Shown: positions 55,485 to 64,000 of the stretch, in pieces
Layout of the letters: each line of letters starts with the position of its first letter
Position numbering within the stretch: position 1 is the stretch's first letter
NCBI RefSeq assembly: GCF_029889885.1
Contig: NZ_JARANY010000004.1
Coordinates: forward strand, 62,001-126,000
Direction: 5' to 3'
Origin: Chromohalobacter sp. 296-RDG
GTDB lineage: Bacteria > Pseudomonadota > Gammaproteobacteria > Pseudomonadales > Halomonadaceae
Length of the DNA stretch: 64,000 nt
Program-made: the position numbers and the translations under genes
Notes under the pieces: model-generated
Told to the model about the DNA's origin: nothing
Seen by the model: only the letters and a program-made list of their open reading frames with translations
The model's database searches: none

Positions 55485-56675
55485 ATGCACTATTCCCGAC
55501 TGACCCAGCGCATCGCCGGCGAGGGCGCCGCCGCCTGGGATATCCACTACCGCGCCCTGGCGCGGCAGGCCGAGGGCGAGGACGTGATCATCCTCTCGGT
55601 GGGCGATCCGGATTTCGCCACGCCGACCCCCATCGTCGACAGCGCGGTCGATAGCTTGCGTGCCGGCGCCACGCACTATGCCGATGTACAGGGCAAGACG
55701 CGGCTACGCGAACTGATCGCCCACCATCACCGTCAGACCGGCGGTGCACCAGCGACCCATGCCGACAACGTGGCGGTGCTGGCCGGCGCCCAGTGCGGCC
55801 TGTATGCCGTGGCGCAGTGCGTGCTCGATCCCGGCGACGAAGTGATCGTGCCCGAGCCGATGTACGTCACCTACGAAGCGGCCCTGCAAGCCGCCGGCGC
55901 GACCCTGGTGCGCGTACCGCTGCGCGCGGAAAACGACTTCCAGCCCGATCCGGCCGACTTCGCCGCCGCCGTGACGCCGCGCACCCGGGCGCTGCTGCTC
56001 AACAGCCCGCACAACCCCACCGGCCAGGTGTTCACGCGGGCGCACTGGGAGGCGCTGGCCACGCTGTGTCGCGAGCACGACCTGTGGCTGCTTTCCGATG
56101 CGGTCTACGCCGAGCTGGTCCACGACGGCGAACCGTTCTCGCCGGACAGCCTGTCCGGCATGAGTGAGCGCACTGCCATCATCAATAGCCTCTCCAAGTC
56201 GCATGCGATGACCGGCTGGCGACTGGGCTGGGTAGTCGGCCCCGAGCCCCTGATCCAGCACCTGAGCCACCTGGCGCTATGCATGCTCTACGGCTGTCCC
56301 GATTTCATTCAGGACGCCGCCTGTGAGGCGCTGGCTAATCCGCCTGCAGCGCTCGCCGAGATGCGTCATGCCTACCGGACACGCCGCGATACCGTGCTCG
56401 AGGCGCTCGCCGACAGCCCGAATGTCGAGGCGCTGTGCCCGGCAGCCGGCATGTTCATGATGATCGATATCCGCCGCACCGGGCTTTCCGCGCAGGCCTT
56501 CGCCGACCGTCTGCTCGACGAGCAGGGCGTCTCGGCACTCGCCGGCGACGCCTTCGGGCCCTCGGCGGCGGGCTTCGTGCGCTTGAGCCTGACGGTGGAC
56601 GCCGAACGCCTGCGTGAGGCATGCCGGCGCCTGGCGCGTTGCGCCGATGAATGTCGAGCGACCGCCCAAGCATGA
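55485..56675 (+). CDS. aruH: PLP aminotransferase, AruH-like (arginine:pyruvate transaminase)
   Basis: This 396-aa fold-type I aminotransferase has NSPHNPTG with Asn177, Asp205 and Tyr208 in SDAVYAEL, and Schiff-base Lys238 in SLSKSHAMTGWRLGW. The N-terminus YSRLTQRIAGEGAAAWDIHY matches arginine:pyruvate transaminases, which make 2-ketoarginine, the substrate of AruI. It lies 43 nt after the ProX-like gene and before the amino-acid importer. Trimethylornithine or another basic amino acid remains possible. Confidence 0.75.
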   Translation: MHYSRLTQRIAGEGAAAWDIHYRALARQAEGEDVIILSVGDPDFATPTPIVDSAVDSLRAGATHYADVQGKTRLRELIAHHHRQTGGAPATHADNVAVLAGAQCGLYAVAQCVLDPGDEVIVPEPMYVTYEAALQAAGATLVRVPLRAENDFQPDPADFAAAVTPRTRALLLNSPHNPTGQVFTRAHWEALATLCREHDLWLLSDAVYAELVHDGEPFSPDSLSGMSERTAIINSLSKSHAMTGWRLGWVVGPEPLIQHLSHLALCMLYGCPDFIQDAACEALANPPAALAEMRHAYRTRRDTVLEALADSPNVEALCPAAGMFMMIDIRRTGLSAQAFADRLLDEQGVSALAGDAFGPSAAGFVRLSLTVDAERLREACRRLARCADECRATAQA

Positions 56676-56736
56676 CCCACGCGCGACCCCGGAGAATTCG
56701 CCGGGTCGCGATCTTTTCACCCACTGCAGGAGGGGT

Positions 56737-57528
56737 ATGGCTAATCACAAAAATCTGGCCATCGAGGCCCGTCACCTGGTCAAGCGCTACGCCGAGCTGG
56801 AGGTCCTCAAGGACGTCTCCCTCGATGTGCATGAAGGCCACGTGGTCTCGATCATCGGCTCCAGTGGCTCCGGCAAGAGCACCTTGCTGCGCTGCATGAA
56901 CCTCCTCGAAACGCCTGACAGCGGCGACCTGACCATCGCCGGCGAGTCGCTAAACTTTTCCCAGGACACTCGCCATAGCGCCTCCCAAGGCAGTCGAACC
57001 GGCATCAAGCGCCGTCAACTGCAACGCCTGCGTACCCAGGTCAGCATGGTCTTTCAGCAATTCAATCTATGGCCGCATCTGAGCGTGCTCGGCAATGTCA
57101 TCGAAGCCCCCGTGCGCGTGCGTGGCCTGTCCAAACGCGAGGCCGTGACGCTGGGTGAGCATTACCTGGAGCGGGTCGGCATGGCCGATAAGCGCGACCA
57201 ATATCCCGCCTATCTTTCCGGCGGTCAGCAACAGCGCGTCGCCATCGCCCGGGCCCTGGCCATGGAGCCGCGAGTATTGCTGTTCGACGAACCCACCTCG
57301 GCCCTCGACCCGGAACTCGTCAACGAGGTACTCGGCGTCATCCACGGTCTCGCCGAGGAGGGCCGCACCATGCTGCTGGTCACCCACGAAATGGGCTTCG
57401 CCCGCGACGTCTCTCACCAGGTGGCCTTCCTGCACCAGGGCTGCGTCGAGGAAATCGGCACCCCGGCACATGTTTTCGAAACCGCGACCAGCGAGCGCTG
57501 CCGTCAGTTCGTCTCGAGCGTGGCCTGA
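56737..57528 (+). CDS. polar amino-acid ABC transporter ATP-binding protein
   Basis: This 263-aa ATPase of the HisP/ArtP type has Walker A GSSGSGKST, signature LSGGQQQR and Walker B LLFDEPTSALD. The insertion between Walker A and the Q-loop (DTRHSASQGSRTGIKRRQL) is seen in HisP-like proteins. ATG 56737 follows AGGAGG. It powers the two permeases at 58463 and 59206. Confidence 0.92.
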   Translation: MANHKNLAIEARHLVKRYAELEVLKDVSLDVHEGHVVSIIGSSGSGKSTLLRCMNLLETPDSGDLTIAGESLNFSQDTRHSASQGSRTGIKRRQLQRLRTQVSMVFQQFNLWPHLSVLGNVIEAPVRVRGLSKREAVTLGEHYLERVGMADKRDQYPAYLSGGQQQRVAIARALAMEPRVLLFDEPTSALDPELVNEVLGVIHGLAEEGRTMLLVTHEMGFARDVSHQVAFLHQGCVEEIGTPAHVFETATSERCRQFVSSVA

Positions 57529-57604
57529 GCCTTTCACGTGGCGCCGCCAGCGGTGCCATATCATCCCGGGCCCTCACGGCCCGACACAACAACGATGGGG
57601 AACC

Positions 57605-58393
57605 ATGATGATCAAGCAACTGACAGCGACCCTGATGCAGACAGCGGGCCTCGTCCTGCTGGCGCTGAGCGCGACCTCGGCGATGGCGGACGAGCCGCTC
57701 AAGATCGGCATCTCCGCGGAGCCCTACCCACCGTTCACCTACAAGGACGCCAACGGCAGCTGGACCGGCTTCGAAGTCGAGCTGGGCCAGGCACTCTGTG
57801 AGGAGATGAACGCCGCGTGCGACATCACGCCGACCGGATGGGGTGGGATTTTCCCGGCGCTCAAAAGCGGCAAGATCGATATGATCATGAACTCGCTATC
57901 GATCACTGAGAAACGCAAGCGCGTCATTGCCTTCAGCGACCCGTACTATTTCACGCCTTCGGCGTACGTCACCGCCAAGACCAACGACATGCAAATTCCC
58001 GACGATCTCGACGGCAAGATTCTCGGCGTTCAAGGGTCGACCACGAATGCCACCTTCGCGCGCCGCTCGCTGGCCGATACCGGGGTCGAGCTCAAGGTCT
58101 ACGACCAGCAGGAACAGGCCAACCGCGACCTGCTCGCCGGACGTGTCGATGCCATCCTTGCCGACAAGATCGCCATGACGGAATTCGTCGAGCGCGACGC
58201 TGCCCAGGACTTCGAGATCCGTGCCACCGCGCCGCGTGACGATGCCTTCGGCGACGGCGTGGGCATTGGTCTGCGCCAGGACGACGACGCCCTGCGCGAC
58301 AAGCTCAACGCCGCGATCGCCAGCGTGCTCGACAACGGCCGCTGCGCCGAGCTCTCCCAGCAGTACTTCGGTACCGACATCTGCGGCGGTTGA
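57605..58393 (+). CDS. polar amino-acid ABC transporter substrate-binding protein
   Basis: This 262-aa periplasmic protein has a signal peptide (cleaved after SAMA). PLKIGISAEPYPPFTYKDAN and FEVELGQALCEEMNAACDIT are type II amino-acid binding signatures, and a Cys pair is visible (CEEMNAAC). It resembles ArgT/HisJ/ArtJ; with AruH/AruI beside it, arginine or a related cation is the likely ligand. Confidence 0.88.
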   Translation: MMIKQLTATLMQTAGLVLLALSATSAMADEPLKIGISAEPYPPFTYKDANGSWTGFEVELGQALCEEMNAACDITPTGWGGIFPALKSGKIDMIMNSLSITEKRKRVIAFSDPYYFTPSAYVTAKTNDMQIPDDLDGKILGVQGSTTNATFARRSLADTGVELKVYDQQEQANRDLLAGRVDAILADKIAMTEFVERDAAQDFEIRATAPRDDAFGDGVGIGLRQDDDALRDKLNAAIASVLDNGRCAELSQQYFGTDICGG

Positions 58394-58462
58394 TCCGCCT
58401 CGCGATCCGCCGGTCGGGCCCTGCTCGGCCGGTCCCGTTTCCGACACTGCGAGACTTCGACC

Positions 58463-59167
58463 ATGCCAAGCGATCATAGCAATAGCCTGCTGGAATGGCT
58501 CGGCCCGATCCTGCAAGGCGCCCTGGTGACACTGGAAATCGCCTTGCTGGCCTATGCCATCGGGCTCGTCCTGGGGCTACTCGGGGCCACGGCACGCCTC
58601 AGCCCCTGGCGCCCCCTGCGCGGCCTGGGTACGGCGTATTCCACGCTGGTCCGCGCCATTCCCGAATTACTGTTGATCATCCTGCTGTATTACGCCGGCA
58701 GCCAGGCGCTCAATGCCCTGCTCGCCAAACTCGGCGGCGACATGCACATCGAGATCAGCGGTTTCGTCACTGCCGTGGGCGTGCTCGCCTTCGTTCAGGG
58801 CGCCTACATGACCGAGGTCTTCCGTGGCGCCATCCAGGCGATCCCCAAGGGACAACTGGAAGCCGCCGACGCCTATGGCTTTTCGCGCCCGACACGCTTT
58901 TACCGCATCGTGCTGCCCGGCATGCTGCCCAACGCCCTGCCCGGGATGTCCAACCTGTGGCTGATCCTGGTCAAGGACACCGCATTGATCAGCGTGATCG
59001 GCTTCGAGGAGTTGTTCTTCACCGCCCAACAAGCGGCCGCCAGCACTCGCGACTATGCCCTGTTCTACGCCCTCGCTGGCGCGCTCTATCTGGTCATGAC
59101 GCTGGGCTCCAACGCCTTGTTCGCCCGCGCGGAGCGTCACGTCCGCCGCGGCCAGCCCAGCGCCTAG
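58463..59167 (+). CDS. polar amino-acid ABC transporter permease (HisQ/ArtQ-like)
   Basis: This 234-aa inner-membrane protein has about five spans and the EAA loop GQLEAADAYGFSRPTRFYRI, which contacts the ATPase. It pairs with the next permease to form the channel. The start lies 69 nt after the binding-protein stop. Confidence 0.9.
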   Translation: MPSDHSNSLLEWLGPILQGALVTLEIALLAYAIGLVLGLLGATARLSPWRPLRGLGTAYSTLVRAIPELLLIILLYYAGSQALNALLAKLGGDMHIEISGFVTAVGVLAFVQGAYMTEVFRGAIQAIPKGQLEAADAYGFSRPTRFYRIVLPGMLPNALPGMSNLWLILVKDTALISVIGFEELFFTAQQAAASTRDYALFYALAGALYLVMTLGSNALFARAERHVRRGQPSA

Positions 59168-59205
59168 TCGACATCGACTAGCTCGCATCGAGGAGTATCC
59201 CTGCC

Positions 59206-59937
59206 ATGGACTTTTCCTGGCTGAGCGATCCGTTCTATCAAAAAGCCCTCTGGACTGGCTTCGTCAATACCCTGTGGCTGGTCGCCGTCTCGGCCGTCTG
59301 CGGTTTCGCGCTGGCAGTGACCTTCGCCATGATCCGCCTGCGCGGCCCACGCCCGTTGGCCATGCTGGTCACCGGACTGACCACGGTAGTACGCGGCACG
59401 CCGTTGCTCGTGCAGTTGTTCTTTTTCTACGACGGCGTGGGACGCTTGCTGCCGGAGATCCCCGGCCTGCAGGAGAGCCTGATCTGGCCGCTGCTGCGCG
59501 ATCCGTTCTTCTACGGCACGCTGACCTTCACGCTGAGCGTCGGCGCCTACACGGGCGAGGTCCTGCGCGGAGCGCTATTGAGCGTACCCGAGGGCGAGCT
59601 CGCCGCCGGCCGCGCCTTCGGCCTGAGCCCTTGGCAGATTCTCTATCGGCTGTGGCTGCCGCGCGCCATCCAGATGTGCCTGCCCACGCTGACCGGCGAG
59701 CTGATCCTGCTGCTCAAGTCGGTGCCCCTGGTCTCGACCATCGCGCTGATGGATCTGCTCAAAGCCGCCAACATGGTGCGCGACGAAACCTTCCTGGTAT
59801 ACGAGCCACTCCTGCTCATCGCTGGCATCTACCTGGCCCTGACTCTGGTGCTCACCAGCGTGATGCGCCTCATCGAGCAGCGTTTTCCAGGCGCTCGTCC
59901 CGCCACTCCCAAGCGCCGACGCCTGTTGCCCGGCTAG
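59206..59937 (+). CDS. polar amino-acid ABC transporter permease (HisM/ArtM-like)
   Basis: This 243-aa partner permease has GELAAGRAFGLSPWQILYRL as its EAA loop and an early TVVRGTPLLVQLFFFYDGVG, typical of HisM. It is the last gene of the operon; no terminator is visible downstream, only a short hairpin at 59976-59991. Confidence 0.9.
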   Translation: MDFSWLSDPFYQKALWTGFVNTLWLVAVSAVCGFALAVTFAMIRLRGPRPLAMLVTGLTTVVRGTPLLVQLFFFYDGVGRLLPEIPGLQESLIWPLLRDPFFYGTLTFTLSVGAYTGEVLRGALLSVPEGELAAGRAFGLSPWQILYRLWLPRAIQMCLPTLTGELILLLKSVPLVSTIALMDLLKAANMVRDETFLVYEPLLLIAGIYLALTLVLTSVMRLIEQRFPGARPATPKRRRLLPG

Positions 59938-59957
59938 CCGGCGCGCGTACGCCGAGG

Positions 59958-59966
59958 TGTTACAAT
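59958..59966 (+). promoter_or_regulatory. candidate extended -10 promoter of xdhC
   Basis: TGTTACAAT reads as TGn plus a 5/6 -10 box; no -35 box is evident. It lies about 100 nt before xdhC. A 6-bp hairpin (GCAGGC-AAGC-GCCTGC, 59976-59991) follows in the leader. Confidence 0.35.
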
Positions 59967-60067
59967 GAGCGCCACGCAGGCAAGCGCCTGCCAAGGGAAC
60001 ATCGTACGGCCAGTTCATCGGAGCCGCACGACGTTCGACGTTCATTGATCGATTGGACGCCTCGAGC

Positions 60068-61039
60068 ATGCAGCACTTGGATTTGCAGGTCATCGAGCGA
60101 GCGCTCGACTGGGCCCGCGACGGTGAAACGGTATGGTTGTGCACGGTGCTGGCGACGTTCGGCTCGTCGCCCCGCGAGCCCGGTTCATTGTTCGTCGCAC
60201 GCGGGGATGGCCGCCATGAAGGTTCCTTGTCGGGCGGATGTATCGAGGAGGACTTTCTCGAGCGCCTGACACAGGGCGCCTTCGAGTCGCCGGTCACCAC
60301 GCTACGTTACGGTGATGGTCACGCCGAGGGGCCGACAGTCACCCTGCCCTGCGACGGCATTCTCGACGTCATGATCGAGCGCCTGCCGCCAACCCCCGAG
60401 CAGCTCGCCCATCTCGACGCCTTGTACGACGTCCTGCGTGGGCAGCGCCCGGCTATTCGCCAGGTCGATACCGCTACCGGGCTAGCGACACTTGCCGATG
60501 ACGACAGCGAAGGTCCCCGAGTGACGCTAGATGAGCACCAAGCCCGGGTGCGCTTGGGACCGGTGGCACGCTTGATCGTGGCCGGCCTCTCGCCGGTCTC
60601 GATCGCTTGCGCCGAGTTCGCGCGCTCGCTGGGCTTCGAGGTCATCGTCTGCGACCCGCGTGAGGACGCCTGGCGGGATGTCGCGATACCGGGCGTCCAG
60701 ACGCAGGTCACGCTGCCGTCCTCGTTCATCGCCTCGGGGGGATGTCATGCGGCGACGGCCGTGGTCGCCCTGACCCACGACCCACGCCTCGACGACCTGA
60801 CGATGATCGAGGCCGTGCGTACGTCGGCGTTTTATATCGGCGTCATGGGCTCGCGGCGCACCTCCACGGCGCGCGCCGAACGCTTGCAGCGCACCGGTGG
60901 GCTCAGTGAGGCCGATATCGAGCGCCTGCACATGCCCGTCGGCCTGGCGCTGGGGAGCAAGACGCCCGCCGAGATCGCACTGGCGGTGATGGCCGATATC
61001 GTGCGTGTGCGGCGCGGCAAGGCACGCGATGCACTCTGA
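60068..61039 (+). CDS. xdhC: XdhC-family molybdenum cofactor insertion protein
   Basis: XdhC/PaoD-type proteins bind and sulfurate the molybdenum cofactor and insert it into xanthine-oxidase-family enzymes. The 323-aa product has GSSPREPGSLFVAR and EGSLSGGCIEEDF in the N-terminal domain, and a Rossmann-like C-terminal domain with YIGVMGSRRT. It converges on a molybdenum hydroxylase gene, its probable client. I chose ATG 60068 over a TTG five codons upstream. Confidence 0.9.
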   Translation: MQHLDLQVIERALDWARDGETVWLCTVLATFGSSPREPGSLFVARGDGRHEGSLSGGCIEEDFLERLTQGAFESPVTTLRYGDGHAEGPTVTLPCDGILDVMIERLPPTPEQLAHLDALYDVLRGQRPAIRQVDTATGLATLADDDSEGPRVTLDEHQARVRLGPVARLIVAGLSPVSIACAEFARSLGFEVIVCDPREDAWRDVAIPGVQTQVTLPSSFIASGGCHAATAVVALTHDPRLDDLTMIEAVRTSAFYIGVMGSRRTSTARAERLQRTGGLSEADIERLHMPVGLALGSKTPAEIALAVMADIVRVRRGKARDAL

Positions 61040-61649
61040 ACGGGTGGTCGCCGTGATCATGGCCGCCGGCGGGTCGCGGCGTTTCGGGGAGGAGGACAAA
61101 CGCCGCGCGAGCGGACCTTGGGAAGGTACGCTGCTCGGCGCCTCGTTGGCCAAGGCGCGCGAAGCGTTTGCATGCCATCGCGTGGTACTGCGTACCGGGG
61201 ACGACCCCGCGCGCCTCGGACTTGCCGACGACACGCCGCTGATTCGTGCGACACGCGCCGAGCACGGCCTGGGCGCCAGCCTGGCCGAAGCCTTCGCGGC
61301 GCTCTCGCAGGACCCGTCACTCGCTGACGTTCAGGCAGCGGCGATCCTGCTCGGCGACATGCCTACCATCCGGCGCGATACCCTGCTTCACCTGCAGCGT
61401 CTCGCCGATGCCGAACACATCCTACGCCCCTGCCACGCCGGTCGTCCCGGCCACCCGGTACTGTTTGGGCGCGCGTTCTGGGCGGCACTCACATGCCTGG
61501 ACGGCGACGCTGGAGCACGGCGGCTGATCCGCCAGCACCCCGAGCGCTACCGGGAATTCGAGGTCGATGACCCCGGCATCCTCCTGGATATCGACACGCC
61601 AGCGGACCTGAAGCGCATCACGCCGCCGGACGGTGACGCGACACGCTGA
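61029..61649 (+). CDS. MobA/MocA-like molybdopterin nucleotidyltransferase
   Basis: This 206-aa nucleotidyltransferase-fold protein has VAVIMAAGGSRRFGEEDKR (nucleotide loop), LLGDMPTIRRDTL (metal site) and PGHPVLFG. MocA makes the cytidylyl form of molybdenum cofactor used by xanthine-oxidase-family enzymes. Its start lies 11 nt inside xdhC, so they are coupled. Confidence 0.87.
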   Translation: MHSERVVAVIMAAGGSRRFGEEDKRRASGPWEGTLLGASLAKAREAFACHRVVLRTGDDPARLGLADDTPLIRATRAEHGLGASLAEAFAALSQDPSLADVQAAAILLGDMPTIRRDTLLHLQRLADAEHILRPCHAGRPGHPVLFGRAFWAALTCLDGDAGARRLIRQHPERYREFEVDDPGILLDIDTPADLKRITPPDGDATR

Positions 61650-61661
61650 CGTCGGCGACCC

Positions 61662-63890
61662 TCACGCACTTTGCGCCTGGGGCACGTCGTCCATCAGCTT
61701 ATCGAGGGTGATGGGCAGCTCGCGAATGCGCTTGCCGGTGGCATGGTGCACCGCATTGCCGATGGCGGCGGCCAACCCAGTGACGCCGATCTCGCCGATA
61801 CCGCGCGCGCCGTATTCATTGAACGCCAGATCGGGATAATCGAGCAGAATGACGTCGATCTCCGGCTGGTCGGCATGCACCGGCACCACGTACTCGGCGT
61901 AGTCGTTGTTCACGGGGCGGCCGTTGCGCTCGTCGTACTCGGTGGCTTCGAAAAGCCCCATGCCGATACCCATCACGACCGCGCCCTCGACCTGGTTGCG
62001 TGCGGTGGTCGCGTTGATCACTTTGCCCACGTCGATGGCGCTGACCACTCGCGATACACGCAGATGGGAGATGCCCGGATCCCAGCGTACCTCGACGAAA
62101 TGGGCACCGAAGGAGCGGTAGGAGTATTTCGAGTCGGCGGCCTCGGTATGCGCTTCGCCATCGGCACTACCGTAACGCGCAGCGTCGAGCACCTCGGCGA
62201 AACTCGCCTGCTTGCCGTCATAACGCAGGCCACCATCGGCCACGCTCAGATCGTCCGCACTGGCCTCGGCGAAGATACCATTGCCACCAGTGGCATAGCG
62301 CTTGAGCTCGTCAAGCGCATTGCGCGCCGCACCGGCGATGGCCGGAAGCGTCGTTGCCGTGGCCCAGGAGCCGCCGGAAATAGGGCCATCAGGATAGGAG
62401 GAGTCCCCCAGCTTGACGGTGATCCGATCCAACGGCACACCGGTCACGTCGCTCACCGCCTGGGCGACGATGGTGTAGGTGCCGGTGCCGATATCCTGGG
62501 TCGCACAGGAAGCGAAGACGGTGCCATCGGCACGCAGCGACACGCGTGCATCGCAGGGCCGCTTCAGCGCTTCCCAGTTGCAGGCTGCCATGCCGTAACC
62601 GACGACCTCGCGTCCCTCGCGCATGCTACCGATCTCGGGGGTGCGGTCATGCCACCCGAAACGCTCGGCGGCCTGCTGCGTTGCTTCGATGATGTGATTG
62701 CTGGAGAAGTCGAGATCCTGGCTCTCGTCGCGCTCAGCGTAGTTATCGAGGCGAAACTGCACCGGATCGACACCCGCCGCCAGTGCCATCTCGTCGATGG
62801 CGGATTCCAGCGCGAATAGCCCCGGCGCCGCACCCGGTGCACGCATCGAGGTCGGCGTGCCGCGATTCACTTGCGTCGTGGCATGGCTCACCGTCAGATC
62901 GGGGCAACTGTAGAGGCTCTTGGTCACGCTGCCGCAGGTTTCCACGTACTGATCGGTGAACGAGGTCGTGTTGATGGCCTCATGACGCAGCGACACCAGT
63001 TTGCCGTTGCCGTCGGTCGCCAAACGCATGCGCTGGCGGGTTTCAGGACGGTGCCCGGTGGTGGTGAACATCTGCTGACGCGGCACGACGAGCTGCACCG
63101 GGCGGCCCAGCTCACGCGAAACCGCCGCCGTGGCCACCGCATGCGGCCAGGTCCACAACTTGCTGCCGAAGCCCGAGCCGATGTAGGGCGCGTGCACGGT
63201 GATGCGCTCGGGTGCAATGGCGAAAATCTTGGACAGCGCATTGCGCTCGACCACGACCCCTTGCGACGCGTCATGAATGGTCAGGTCACCCTGCGCATCC
63301 CAGTACGCCACGGAGGCATGCATTTCCATCGGGTTATGGGTTTCCACCGGCGTGTGGTAAGTGACGTCGATGGTCGTGTCGGCGGCATCGAAGGTTGCGG
63401 CGGCATCGCCACGCGAATGACCGCCACCCGCCTGCGTGCCGTTGTCCTCGAGACCCTGGGCGAGGTTGGCGACGGCCGATTCGCCAGCGTATTCCACCTT
63501 GACGTGTCGCGCGGCGGCACGCGCGTTCTCGAAACTGTCGGCAACCACCAGCGCCACGAACTGGCCCTCGTAGTAAACGCGCTCATCCTCGAACGGCAGC
63601 CGTGTTTCCTCCACCTTGTTGCCCTGCACGAAGCTCGACGGCGTGCGGTACAGCGAAGGGAAGTGGCCGTGGTGGAAAATATCGATGACACCCGGCATCC
63701 GCTTCGCCTCATCGACATCCAGCCGCGTCACCTTGCCCTTGGCGATGGTACTGAAGACGCCATAGCCGTATGCCATGTTGGCCGGCAAGTTGTCAGCGGC
63801 GTAGTTGGCGCGCCCCGCGAGTTTATCGGGACCGTCGATGCGCGGCACGCCCGCGCCGATAATGGGATCTTTCGTATCCGTGTCGCTCAT
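61662..63890 (-). CDS. xanthine dehydrogenase-family molybdopterin-binding subunit (PaoC-like)
   Basis: This 742-aa large subunit of a molybdenum hydroxylase has an N-terminal Ald_Xan_dh domain (RIDGPDKLAGRANYAAD) and cofactor loops GSGFGSK and STRMRAPG-like TSMRAPGAAPG. ARGIGEIGVTG carries the catalytic Glu near the C-terminus. PaoABC-type enzymes oxidise aromatic aldehydes in the periplasm; here the substrate is unknown. ATG 63890 follows AGGAGA. It lies 23 nt after the FAD subunit. Confidence 0.92.
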   Translation of the reverse strand: MSDTDTKDPIIGAGVPRIDGPDKLAGRANYAADNLPANMAYGYGVFSTIAKGKVTRLDVDEAKRMPGVIDIFHHGHFPSLYRTPSSFVQGNKVEETRLPFEDERVYYEGQFVALVVADSFENARAAARHVKVEYAGESAVANLAQGLEDNGTQAGGGHSRGDAAATFDAADTTIDVTYHTPVETHNPMEMHASVAYWDAQGDLTIHDASQGVVVERNALSKIFAIAPERITVHAPYIGSGFGSKLWTWPHAVATAAVSRELGRPVQLVVPRQQMFTTTGHRPETRQRMRLATDGNGKLVSLRHEAINTTSFTDQYVETCGSVTKSLYSCPDLTVSHATTQVNRGTPTSMRAPGAAPGLFALESAIDEMALAAGVDPVQFRLDNYAERDESQDLDFSSNHIIEATQQAAERFGWHDRTPEIGSMREGREVVGYGMAACNWEALKRPCDARVSLRADGTVFASCATQDIGTGTYTIVAQAVSDVTGVPLDRITVKLGDSSYPDGPISGGSWATATTLPAIAGAARNALDELKRYATGGNGIFAEASADDLSVADGGLRYDGKQASFAEVLDAARYGSADGEAHTEAADSKYSYRSFGAHFVEVRWDPGISHLRVSRVVSAIDVGKVINATTARNQVEGAVVMGIGMGLFEATEYDERNGRPVNNDYAEYVVPVHADQPEIDVILLDYPDLAFNEYGARGIGEIGVTGLAAAIGNAVHHATGKRIRELPITLDKLMDDVPQAQSA

Positions 63891-63913
63891 GTTCCATTCT
63901 CCTCGCGGGCGAT

Positions 63914-64000
63914 TCAGGCGGCAGTCAGATCGGTGAGATTACGTACGATGGCCTGCTGGCCGAGCGGAATCTTGTAGCCGTTCTGGGCGTAGGCGACGGC
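63914..64000 (-). CDS. C-terminal end of the FAD-binding subunit of the molybdenum hydroxylase
   Basis: Only the last 28 codons are in the window, reading AVAYAQNGYKIPLGQQAIVR and ending in LTAA. The residues resemble the C-terminus of PaoB-type FAD subunits, and the position directly before the large subunit is the normal gene order. The iron-sulfur subunit should lie further out. Confidence 0.7.
   Translation of the reverse strand, partial: AVAYAQNGYKIPLGQQAIVRNLTDLTAA

Noticed and set aside
61671-63977. Two long plus-strand frames opposite the molybdenum hydroxylase
   Set aside because: Antisense to a clear xanthine-dehydrogenase-family gene.

Overview
The window is ordinary chromosome from a GC-rich gammaproteobacterium. 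The order rpsB-tsf-pyrH-frr-uppS-cdsA-dxr-rseP-bamA-skp-lpxD-fabZ-lpxA-lpxB-rnhB-dnaE-accA-tilS, the linked dapC-dapD-dapE and polA/DUF2782/thrB groups, acidic proteins, and betaine-type uptake and regulatory genes suggest Halomonadaceae (Halomonas or Chromohalobacter-like). That assignment is inference from gene order and protein style; no 16S rRNA is present. I saw no tRNA, rRNA, CRISPR array, phage or intact insertion sequence.

Layout. 1-7137 (minus): the 5' part of a Tat-exported PhoX-type phosphatase; a DAHP synthase gene preceded by a Phe/Tyr/Trp-rich leader peptide and a terminator hairpin (attenuator); folM, fre and ubiD in an overlapping operon; and rho. 7569-9520: trxA (minus) and ppx (plus), divergent. 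9507-30373 (minus): the large envelope, translation and replication block from rpsB down to tilS, covering lipid A, BAM, isoprenoid, phospholipid and fatty acid precursors. 30728-38583 (plus): map, glnD, dapC, an ArsC/Spx-like reductase, dapD, dapE and a small unknown gene. 38661-45141: a membrane-anchored cold-shock-domain protein (minus), slyX (plus), an EmrAB-type efflux pair (minus) and polA (minus). 45322-49199 (plus): a DUF2782 protein, thrB, a 141-bp MITE-like palindrome sitting in the thrB stop codon, a small membrane protein and speA. 49232-51026 (minus): a fumarylacetoacetase-fold hydrolase and a GlxA/GbdR-type AraC regulator.

51155-59937 (plus) is the most distinctive part: one apparent operon. 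It has a gamma-butyrobetaine-hydroxylase-like 2-oxoglutarate oxygenase, a PhnZ/TmpB-like HD mixed-valence di-iron oxygenase, a 2-ketoarginine-decarboxylase-like ThDP enzyme (these three joined by ATGA overlaps), an orphan ProX-type quaternary-amine binding protein, an AruH-like aminotransferase and a complete polar amino-acid ABC importer. It mixes the hallmarks of trimethylammonio-phosphonate breakdown to glycine betaine with those of the arginine transaminase pathway. 60068-64000: xdhC and a mobA-like gene (plus) converge on a molybdenum hydroxylase operon (minus), whose FAD subunit runs off the window.

The best candidates for a second look are the mixed oxygenase/aminotransferase operon, the aromatic leader-peptide attenuator with a second aromatic-containing small ORF behind it, and the MITE that rebuilt the thrB stop codon.
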